Of a stretch of DNA of 64,000 bases, positions 10,329 to 19,741 are shown piece after piece (position 1 is the stretch's first letter; the number at the start of each line of letters is the position of its first letter). The position numbers and the translations under genes were made by a program. The DNA comes from Calocera cornea HHB12733. Its lineage: Eukaryota > Basidiomycota > Dacrymycetes > Dacrymycetales > Dacrymycetaceae. The stretch lies in NCBI GenBank assembly GCA_001632435.1, contig KV424075.1, positions 1 through 64,000 on the forward strand, given 5' to 3'. Below the pieces are notes generated by a model. It saw only the letters and a list, made by a program, of their open reading frames with translations. It ran no database searches and was not told where the DNA came from.

Positions 10329-13300
10329 ATGCCGTGCGTGCGTTGGGACCATAAGCGACAACCCGCTGTCCGGCGGTGATGGAAAGCACGCCCCCCAAAC
10401 TCCCGTTCATTCTCCAGCCAGCCGGCCCAACACGGTCGCCTCAACCTGGCGCACTTCCCCTTCCATGCCCAGCAGGCCATACACGTTCATTTCTAGAAAA
10501 CGACGACGTCCAATAGAGGATCCACTAGAAGCCAGTACTCCGCAAGAGGTGCCCCATAGAGCGCGGGAGGGGGACATCAAAAGACGGCGGGAGAAGGCGA
10601 TTAGGCCGGCTGGCCACACGCTCCCATCCTTGGAGCCTGGATCGCAGTACATTGGGGGAACCAGATTCGAAATTCCGGTCGAAACAAGTAGTCTCTATGC
10701 ACCCGAGAACGAAGAATGGGAGCAGGTGTGGGAAGACGTGGCTCCAGCAGCTCCGGCAGGCCAGCCAGCCCCCGGCGCACGCTATGCTGCTCAGAAAGCG
10801 CAGACATATCTTCGATGGCTAGCTGCTCTGCCTCAACTGCTCGATAGTCTTCGAGAGGTTTATGCGACCACGGATGGATTTAGAATTCCTCGTCCGTCCA
10901 TACAGGTCCAGAAATGTGATGAGCGTTGCCAAGGGGCTCGAGTGCATACTGTTGAGTGCGTGACATTCGAAGGTGCGCTGGCATTTTCCGGAGAAATGGT
11001 GGGTAGAATGCTGACAGCCGGCTGGCCACAGGTTGCGACCAACTGCAAATATCGTACTGCGATGAGCATCCTTTGGCTAGTAGCCTTGTTCTGGCTGGTG
11101 TTTGGCCGAGCACCCCTACGAAAGCGAAGATCGCATTCAGTCAAGGCCTGCTGCTGCACTATTTGCACTTGTACCGGACGTGCGCCACACCGCTGGATGC
11201 ATTCTGTGAAGGCTTGCGAAGGAAACACGGAGAGCATGGATGGTTCTATCGCGACTCTGTGAATGTGAGTAGTGCCCCGTGGGCCGGCCGGCCAGCTAGC
11301 TGATCCTGGCTGCCAGCGAGTGGTGTTGCGAGATCCATGGAGACGAAGCTTCGCGAGCGCCGCCCTTTGGTACGAATTGGTGGATGTAGAGTGGAACCGA
11401 CGCTTGCTGAAGATGATCGATGCCTATCACCTAGCCGAAGAGACGCAGCCGGCAGATGGGACAGAGGCAGCCAAGCCTAGGCAGCGAGGACGCGCATCAC
11501 ATCGATTGAGACGGTATTGTCCGGCATGCTTTGCGCAGGAAACGTGGGGTCAGCCGGCAGTCCAGTAAGTGGTGATTGCAAGGGAGCTCGACTGTCGAAC
11601 TGAAGTGCGGACTAGGGGGCCAGATGTGATCGTGTGCGCGGATGGGAACAGGCAGCTGCGCCGCTTCCGGGGGGGCGGGGAGAGCATCCCCGTGTATACC
11701 CCTGAAATCTTCATGACAACGGATGCGGTGGACGCTGTGGGCAGAGACATGGCTCGCTTGCGAGCCGGCCGGCCAGCCAATCATAGGGCAGCGCGTTTAA
11801 GCGCCGAGGCGCTGGAACGCTGCAAAAAGTCGTTCAAAGTCGCGGACGAGGAAGCCGCACTAGTGAACGAAAAGCTGTTCGATCCAACGGGAGTGGTTGT
11901 CTTGCTCTGTCGACACGATATCCCCCTCTTTGCCTGTGACATCACAACACCAGGTGAACAGCAGAAGTATGTCGTTGCAATGCTCTTGGAGCTCCTGAAA
12001 GAGCTGCCGGACCAAGCCACAGTCGGCCTACTGTACGATATTGGTTGCCAGCTGGATCACAGCTCCCGACTGGTAAGCAGCATGACAGGCCAGCCAGCCG
12101 GACGGCCTTGGGTAGACGGCTTATCAAGTATTTTCTAGTATGGTTATTTGGGAGAAGCATTCCCTCGAATCATCATGGGATGCAGCGTTCTACATGCATA
12201 TGGGCATGAATGGGCATGCCAAGTTGCATACCATCCACGTCGAAGAGATGGGTTTGGTCTGAGCGATGGAGAGGGGAGTGAAAGAGTATGGAGCCGCACT
12301 CGCCGGGAGATACCAATTCTGCGCCGGGCTGATGTACGTTACCTGGCTTGGTTGAACAGCGGCCAGCCGGCCGGAACGATACATATGCTAACGGCCGAAC
12401 AGAAGTCACGTCGTGTTATGGCACTGGATCGGAAATTTCGACATTGCGGTGACACCATGAAGGAGAATCTGGGGCGATGGTTCAACCAGAAGATGAAATT
12501 GCTTGCGCTTCATCGTCATCGTGCTGATCGGCTCATCCAAGACAGCGGACTGACAGAGCAAGAGCTTGCAGAGCAGCACCGACTTCAGGTGGAGCAGCCG
12601 CAATCCAGACAGTCCGGTGAGTGCGTTTGAGAGGTGGACGGCCGACCGGTCTAAGGGCTGGACAGAATCGGTGAAGGCCATCGAGGGCAAGATCGACATT
12701 TACAAGCGTTTGCAAAGCGAGATGCTCAGAGTGGAGACCATCATCAGAGAAGCCCAAGCCAGCATAATCCAGCTGCACGGCCGGACAGCCAACCGTGCCG
12801 CATTTGATGGACTCAATGACAGCCATGCGGAGCTAATGAAGAAGGGAGAACAGCTGTTTACAGAACTTCATATTGAGCAAGCTTTCCCAGAGTTTCGGGA
12901 TGTGTCAACCGTCTTCCTTCATTATCTTGTCCTGGCTAGGCAAGAGAAGATGAACATTCGCGAGCGCGTGATCGGACATATGTGGGAGTTAGCTCGTCTC
13001 CATCGTGCAAGAGGCGGGGGACGTGAACCGCTAGGTAAGCGCCCAGCTGGCCGGCCACGTGGAACAAATGTCCTCATGGGAACTCAGGGACTAAGCTTAG
13101 GGACCAGATCCTGCGAGGCTACGGGCCTCGTTGGAGTACGACTCAAGCGGCCATTCGGCGATATAATGGATATGTCGACTCGCTAGAGAAGCACTTCAAC
13201 CCTGCTTGGAACATCCCCCTTCCCTTGAAGCTCAATCCAGATAGCCTGGAGAGCCCGACCGAAGATCACCATTTATTGGACGACGTCTGGTGGCCGGCCG

Positions 13301-15832
13301 TCCAGCCACCCGCGGCGTGGGTGACGAACGAGGATGTGCGACATGGAGTGACTGGTTGGCTCTTGAGAGCCAGGTGCAATGAGGAGGAGAGAAGACTGGC
13401 ACGAGAAGCGGACAACGTGATGCGATGGTGGCAGGAAGAGAGGCAAGCGTTGAAAGATACCATTGCTCAATGTAGTGGTGCGTCTATTGCAGCCGGCTGG
13501 CCATCTGTCAGGCTCAATACTGTGATAGTGCAAGGCGATGTATTGCGCTTGCAACGTATGCAGATGCAACATACCCATATTCGGCAGAAATGGACGTGTC
13601 GCGCGCTTCCAGAAGTAAAGTGGAGGCGCGCGATCGTTATCGATCAGAAGCTGGCCAGCCCAGGGGTCAGCCCGAGCAGCGCAGACGGAGACCCTTTCAC
13701 GTTTCTTCCACCCCTCACCCCAGCTAGTCGGCGGTGGAACAACAACAACAACATACAGACGCCGAGTACAAGCATGGATCCAATCGAACTGGGAAGGATT
13801 GCTGCTGCGAGGACGCAGCGCTGGCTGCAAGACCAAACCCGCAACGCCCAGCCGGCCCCGCCGCCCTCCCCCCCACTGAGCGTACTGTCACCGCCTACTC
13901 CAGCCATGGCGACAGCCTCAGCATCGCCGTACCGTGTTCCACAGCTAGGTCCGAGCTATCAAGACTGGCCGGCCGGCCAGCCTGACCACGAGGACGCGAA
14001 CTGGGAAGAGGAGCTATCCGACAACTCCGATGCGTTCGATCGAGTGATGGGCGATGCAGACGTGGCAGTGGAGGAGCTGGGTGGCACGGTCATGGACAAT
14101 GCCGTGAGAGGGCAACGGAGGGGATTGTATGCTGAGGAGGAGGTGGAAGACGAAGATATGGAAGAGAAGGCTGATGAGAGGGTGACATACGGCCAGCCAG
14201 CCGACCCACGATCGCACTCAACGTCACCCCCATGGCCGCCTCCTGGGTCGTCACCCCCATGGCCGACGCACACGTCGCGAGACCGTTCGCGCTCACCGTC
14301 TCCTCCTTGGCCACCTGTACCAGCACCCGGGAACGTCACTGCACGGAGATATATTCCCATACCTGCGTTGCCGCCCATGACTGTCCCACCATATGTTACG
14401 AGCCCACCCTCTCGCGTGGCGACACCGGGTTGGCGACCTGTCCGGCTCGAAGCTCTGTTCCCCGATTCCGTCTTCGGTCCTGCAGTAACACCTGAGTTGG
14501 CCGGCCGGCCCGCGGCTCCTGGGGAGCAAGAGCAACACATGACCTCTGCGCTGCTACGACGCATAACACGTCCGAGGCCAATCTTCGCTGACCCTCTTCC
14601 TTCGCCGCGATCGCTCGAAAACCGCGTGTCGTGGGATGTTCCCGACCCGAGCGACCATCCGAGCCGACAGGACAAAGTCCAGGCTGCTGCTGATGTGATG
14701 GATGATGTGATGGACAAAAGGGAAGGGTCTGACGTCGAAGAGGAGGTGGTGTTTCTGGGGAGGGGAAAGAAGAGTCCAGACCGTGCCACGAAGAGAGGTG
14801 GGAGGCCGGCCAGCCGGCCTGCCACGAGTTCGGCTGAACTGGTGACCGACCCAATTGGCAGCAATCAAGGACAACAGCCGTCCGGTGGCAATCAAGTCCC
14901 CGACACGGATCCTATGCAATGGTTGGCGTCGTCTGTGAAGGATACACCTGCGCCCGCAAGCTGGGAGACAGTTCCCTACCGGTGCACGCGGCTTGGGACA
15001 GAGCGACTGACATTGGACAACAAAGCCCAGATGATTCTGTACAAGCACAACGAATGGATAGATGATCAAATCATCTCAGTCTTCGGCAAGCTTTTCGAGG
15101 AAGGCCAGCCATACGAGTGGTTTGAGAATGCGGCTCCAACCGGCCTGCCGGCTGTCCGCATACTCGATCCACACACGCTGACGGACCTTGCGTTTATCAA
15201 GGACGACCGAGGCAAACAGTTCTGGTTCGACAAGTACTTCGCTTACGCGATCCCGAAGGAGTCGCCAGCCGATGAGGTATGCGGTTCCACCTAACCTGGC
15301 GGCCAGCCAGCTGACCAGCCGATGTAGCAGAAGTACGATCGCCTGTACAGTTTCAGCCGGCCGATCTGGCTGTTGCCGCTGCATGACGCCCATAACTCTC
15401 ATTGGATCCTCGTCAAGGTGGATTTCGAGACGGAGACTATCTCGTTCTTGAACAGTCTCCGAGGGTGTGGCTCGCACAAAAAGTATCGAGAGGTAAAGCA
15501 CGTTGCATCCTGCTCTGGAGCATCCCTGATCCACGGGCAGTGGGTTCGAGATTGTATTGTGAAGGCACGCGAAGTAGCGGGTTTACCAAACCCCGGCTGG
15601 GCCGGCTGGCAGTACCGGGATGTTCAAGTACGTGCCCCGACGGTTCCAGATGAGGACATACTAACCAAAGGACTTGCAGGTGATACAACAGAACAATGGC
15701 TACGACTGTGGGGGATGGCTGATCATGAACGAGCTGAGCATATGTAAAGGATACCAGAGGAGTGGAGGGCCGAGCGCGTTTGCATTCCGACGGGCAATGT
15801 TCAACCTAGTGATGACCTGGGCGGCTGTATGA
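10291..15832 (+). CDS. KDZ transposase fused to a Ulp1-type (C48) cysteine protease
   Basis: Twelve exons (10291-10972, 11032-11264, 11317-11564, 11616-12072, 12139-12333, 12403-12616, 12666-13034, 13088-13477, 13529-15276, 15328-15492, 15541-15627, 15680-15832) keep one frame for 1,646 residues. Residues ~205-240 hold the Cys cluster typical of KDZ N-termini (C209, C213, C223, C229, C237). The RNase H-like core shows D397 in CADGN, D529 in YDIG, the signature LHAYGHEWACQVAYHPR and E585/E588 in SDGEGSER. After a ~700-residue Pro/acidic linker, a Ulp1 domain has H1537 (SHW), Q1600 and C1606 (QQNNGYDCG). N1554 sits where Asp is usual. In-frame ATGs at 10180 and 10465 are alternative starts. Two separate genes remain possible, with a second start near 13770, but the frame is continuous. 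Likely the mobilising enzyme. Confidence 0.85.
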
Positions 15833-16059
15833 AGAAAGGGTCCAGGGGATACATTCATAACTATGTGTTACAAGTGATTTGTGTGAACGATGGCGTGCGT
15901 AGCCAGCTGGCCGGCCGGCCGCACAGCAGAGGAACGTGGGACGGACGCCACGATAAGAAAGAGCGCGAAGGTCAAAGCCAAGGACGCTGCCGAACTTGCA
16001 ACCGCAACAGCGGCATGAGGTGGAGACAGATCTCGCTACCACGGCCGATCAGCCGGTGG

Positions 16060-16695
16060 GTTGCTTTGAGAGATGAACTCAGAGTGCTGCTGCACGATAT
16101 CCTTGATGCGCTTCTCCTCGAGATACTCGCGCCCCCCGGCTTGAGGCAGAGGCGGATCTGCGGACGACAGCCGGCCAACCGATGAGCTTGATGCGCTTCT
16201 CCTAGTGGTACTCGAGCTGGTCCTCCCTGAGAAAGAGGAGGATCTCGGTACCACGGCCGAGTGGTGGGTTGACGGTATCGTGGGTGATGGTGAAGGTGCC
16301 ACGGGCGGCGGACGCCCAGAGATATTGCTCGTCGTCGTTGTGCTTGGTGATGACCTGCACACGGTCCACAACAAGGTATGCCGAGTAGAAACCGACACCG
16401 AATTGGCCGATGCAGGAGACTTCGGCACCGACGGACATGGCCACCATGAACGCCTTGGTCCCAGAGTTTGTTATCGTGCCGAGGTTGTTCGCGAGTGCAG
16501 CCTTGACACTGCCGAGCCCGTGTCACGGATGGAGAAGGCCTTCTCCTTGTGAGGCCAGCCGGATGGCTGGCTTCCATAAACGCCTGGGTCCCAGACTTTG
16601 CGATCATGGTGAGGTTGCTCACGAGGTCGGCCTTGGTCATGTCGATACCCGTGTCACGGATTGAGCGAGTGTTGTCGCCCGTGTCGAGATTCGAG
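16060..16695 (-). pseudogene. Tandemly duplicated Hsp90 N-terminal fragments
   Basis: On the minus strand, pieces of the Hsp90 ATPase domain are recognisable. One copy (16695-16570) reads SIRDTGIDMTKADLV, then KSGTQAFMEA. A second copy of the same stretch, frameshifted at its start, continues through the Hsp90 signature [14 protein letters not shown] and [10 protein letters not shown] to DQLEY (16550-16205), where a stop codon follows. A third short piece repeats EYLEEKRIKDIV and HSEFIS (16135-16065). GGCCAGCC-type motifs sit exactly at the junctions, near 16555 and 16172. These are non-functional shards of a host gene, most likely captured by the element. The parent Hsp90 gene is not in the window. 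Confidence 0.8.
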
Positions 16696-17012
16696 GGGAG
16701 CGCGTCCTCCGTCCGACAGGATTGACGAAAGAAGTGATCTGGATAACACGGCCAAGTGGTTCGTGACGCAGCAGGTGTAGCCATTCGGTTCAAGCTGACG
16801 TAACGACCCGGGGCAGCCAGCCAGCCGGCAGGACGATGGCCGGGAATGACACCAATCACGCTCGCGAGGCGACCGGGCGAGTACGATCCGCAAGCGACGC
16901 GCGAGAACAGTGCCGCGAGCAAGACGGGACTGCGAGCACGCGTCGCTGCCGCGCAAGAGGGAGTAATCGGATGGCCAGCTGGCAGGGAGATGGGGCAGAC
17001 CCCCCATCAAGG

Positions 17013-17845
17013 ACAACGTGAAGAAGCACTCCGAGTTCACCTCCTAACCCATCCAGCTCGCCGTCACCAAGGAGGTCGAGAAGGAGGGCGAGGGCGATGA
17101 GGAGGCCAGGAGGACGAGGGCAAGATCGAAGAGGTCGATGACGAGGACAAGAAGAAGACCACGACGGTCAAGGAGAAGGTTGTCGAGAACGAGAGACTCA
17201 ACAACAAGACCAAGCACCTCGCGCCCGCGAATCGCTCGCGGGATAACGCCGGGCGAGTAGGGCTGGCCGGCCGTGGCGAGAGGGAGTGGTCGGACAGCCA
17301 GCCAGCAGGTAGCCCCACCACGACAAGGACATCATGAAGAAGCACTCCGAGTTCATCTCCTAGACCACCCAGCCCGCCGTCACCAAGGAGGTCGAGACGG
17401 GGTCAAGGACGATGAGGAGGCCAAGGAGGACAAGGCTAAGATCGAAGAGGTCGATGACGAGGACAAGAAGAAGACCAAGAGCGTCAAGGAGAAGGTTGTT
17501 GAGAACGAGGAGCTCAACAAGACCAAGCCGTTTCGCACTCGCAAGCCGCTCGCAAGCCGCTCGCACTCGCGAGCCGCCCGCGAGCAGAGAGCTGGCGGCC
17601 GTATACTTGACCGCGCTGCGGGAAGAGGGAACGGGAGGGCTGGCCAGCCATAGGAAGCCGAATCAGACGCAGCAGGGCCAAGAGCAGTCAACCGTCCAAG
17701 GTCGTTTCGAACGCAGCGAGCCAGCCGGCCATTCGTGAGAAGATCGAGAGGGAGGGTGAGTGAGGAGGAGGAGGCTGACGAGAACAAGGTGAAGACCGAG
17801 GTGGTGGACGAGGAGGACGAGAGGGAGGTGGGAGCTGCAAGTTGA
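17013..17845 (+). pseudogene. Repeated Hsp90 charged-linker fragments, opposite orientation
   Basis: On the plus strand, two ~215-bp copies (17013-17235 and 17325-17545) encode the Hsp90 stretch KKHSEF, then AVTKEVE, an acidic linker with KIEEVDDEDKKKT, then VKEKVVENE. Each carries a stop codon right after the KKHSEF piece and small frameshifts. A third, weaker copy of the acidic linker lies at ~17740-17845. GGCCAGCC-type motifs separate the copies (near 17265, 17292, 17640 and 17725). The linker follows the N-terminal domain in real Hsp90, yet here it is inverted relative to the 16.06-16.70 kb shards. An inversion or independent capture therefore took place. Arg-rich GC repeats near 17530-17580 are low-complexity filler. 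Confidence 0.8.
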
Positions 17846-17977
17846 CGAGGGGAGTGCTTGGCCGCGAGGGGGGGGGGAGGACCCTCTGGCGGTCAAACAC
17901 TGTGCAATAGCCGGTGAGGAGACGCGAGGAGGACGGATGGCCGGATGGCCGGCAGTGAGGGCATACGGCAGATCGGC

Positions 17978-18098
17978 GACCAGATGTGGCGAGAGAAGAT
18001 GACGCAAGACGGACGAGGGCCCAGATCTGGTCCACGTGCGGCCAGATCTGTTTTTGGTAAGTGGTCCGCAGGCGACCGCATCCCGGCCAGATCTGGTC
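17978..18098. repeat. CCAGATCTGG palindrome cluster at right edge of the element
   Basis: Four copies of the palindrome seen in the 10.2-kb array recur, with cores starting at 17982 (AGATGT variant), 18023, 18044 and 18089. Spacing is looser here, about 41, 21 and 45 bp. The cluster lies just past the last GGCCAGCC-type motif (~17937), where the character of the sequence changes. It may be a subterminal transposase-binding region marking the right end of the element. No matching cluster was seen near the left end. Confidence 0.55.
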
Positions 18099-18109
18099 GG
18101 GAAGGACCC

Positions 18110-19741
18110 CTAACAGGCCCGTCGCGCGCCCGCGACGAGAAACCCCTAATAGGTCCCATCGGTTGGCTGCCTAGGGTGGGAAGCTCCAGATATGCTGTTA
18201 TCACATGGCTGCTGCCCCGCGGAGGAAACCTTGGGGTGTCTTGATTGATTGATTCCGGATTCCAGAACGAACGTTGAAGTAGTTGCGGGCTGCGTGCGCG
18301 TATGTATGCCTGGCTTTCTCTCCTCCCGGTCTCGAGCATGCGGTTTTCCAAGCGGGAAATTGTGCGGATCAGCGATTCGCATCTCGCGCATGGCTTAATA
18401 GACCGCGGGCAAGATTGTCAAGGGCACACAGGCTGTCCGAATCGAACGAGAGCACACACCCGCATCTATGCGCCGCCCTGACTCACCCTCGTCTCTGGCC
18501 TTGGACCAGGAGCGTCGCCCTGGTAGAGCGTCCGCACTGGTAGTACCTGGCTGATCGCATGTGAATACGCTTCATGGCCTTTGGTTCTGCAGATTAGATA
18601 TTTCTCTCGGCTTCCGAGCTCGCCGAGTGTAACACCAGATGGGCCAAGGGGGTAACCCTGCCGACAAATTAAAAGCTGAGCCATTGTCGGAATAGTCAAC
18701 AGGTGTGGCTACGATTCTACGACTTTCTATACAGTACAAGTGATTAGGTGGTCTGGGGCCAAGGTCGGAGATTGTTGCCATGTTGGCTGGTGCTAAAAGC
18801 GTGCATGTACTGTATGCCAAACGGCTGAGCATGAGTTACGTGAGTGAAAACTCTGGCTCAAAGCTAATATATGGGCCAAGAGTTACCTGCTCCCACAGTA
18901 CTGGTACCTATGAGACCGAGTGGACTTGGTTACTATCCTGAATCGCCCTCCAGACGGATCGCGATACCCACTTGGAGCTTAGGAGCCATCCGAGAGAAAC
19001 CGACGTTGGACGCGGCTGCTGGACGGGGACGACCTCCATACACATTTGGGGGCAACCCAGGGAAACAAACGGTTTTCCCGGACAAGCATGCTATCCATTA
19101 GGACGACATTCGATGCCGGCGAGCGGTTGATCGAGGGGATCAGACAGAGCGATTGGTGGGATGGCGGCGACAAGACTCGGCCCACCGGAAAAGGTTGATG
19201 CGCTTGGTCAGAGCCTGGGTGGAAGGTCCCAGAACCTTGTTCTCGGCGAATAATACCCGGTCGCGGCCGAGAGAGGTACCCAGTTGAGACTGCGCAGCCG
19301 AGACCTGCGTCGGTTGTCCAAGTTCACCCGCAAGTCGCCATGTTTGTTGAAATATGCCGGGCTATTATCGCACGCTCAATCTGGAGAATGAGCCTTTGAC
19401 ACTGCCGAAGGGGAGAATCTGAGTTAGCCAGAAGAAGGAGATGTACGGGAAGGGGGGACAACTCAATTGTCCAACACGTGTTCGTGTTGTTTGATCTCCG
19501 AATGACTGCAAAAGAAGCGCGAGATACAGAAGGGCGGTGCCTCGTTGCCAACCCTACTTCGCGGAGTTTGAGAACATAAATATTTCACAGGAATGACTGT
19601 AAACAGGCTCCCGCCCGCCCGCCTGAGGGCTTTCTCAAACTCCCCCTCGAGCAGACGAGCCCATTTTCTAGCGTCACACTGGGTCACCGCTGCGGAGAAA
19701 AGTTGGAGTCGCAGTACTGGACGATTGAAGAACCAGCAGCT
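18110..19741. other. Intergenic region right of the element
   Basis: I see no supportable gene. The sequence lacks the dispersed GGCCAGCC motif. It includes a short GATT triplication near 18242 and an AT-richer part from 18560 to 18900. The distal ~250 bp should hold the promoter of the gene starting at 19742. Confidence 0.5.

Larger units (their letters stand above)
516..17950. repeat. ~80 dispersed GGCCAGCC/GGCCGGCC palindromic motifs
   Basis: Variants of a GC palindrome (GGCTGGCCAGCC, GGCCGGCCAGCCGGCC, CAGCCGGCCAGC and shorter forms) recur all along the element. Clear examples lie near 808, 1396, 2505, 2765, 3776, 3834, 4600, 5025, 6125, 6970, 7910, 8563, 10140, 11023, 11768, 12362, 13970, 14803, 15303, 16555 and 17640. 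By eye there are about 80 sites with mean spacing near 220 bp and no gap much above 400 bp. They occur in exons, in nearly every short intron, and in spacers. To the right of 18 kb only isolated, probably chance, look-alikes were seen (for example near 30085 and 48703). The function is unknown. Confidence 0.85.
500..18110. mobile_element. Composite KDZ-class DNA transposon with passenger genes
   Basis: This block is delimited by composition rather than by visible termini. It contains a KDZ transposase fused to a Ulp1-type protease, three further multi-exon genes with intact frames, and Hsp90 gene shards. It carries about 80 copies of a GGCCAGCC/GGCCGGCC motif that is rare elsewhere in the window. 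CCAGATCTGG palindromes cluster at its middle and at its right edge. KDZ elements are known as large, gene-carrying transposons in mushroom-forming fungi. Terminal inverted repeats and a target-site duplication were not found, so both ends are approximate. The left end could lie outside the window. Open frames in all four genes argue for recent activity or recent arrival. Confidence 0.75.

Noticed and set aside
11566..11568. Premature TAA inside the transposase
   Set aside because: It lies within a 51-nt GT-AG intron (11565-11615) whose removal keeps the frame.
16060..17845. Functional Hsp90 genes on both strands
   Set aside because: Each copy is a fragment with in-frame stops, frameshifts and duplications; the orientation of the domains is inconsistent.
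18110..19700. Short open frames in the gene-poor stretch
   Set aside because: All are under about 110 residues, without splice continuity or recognisable motifs.
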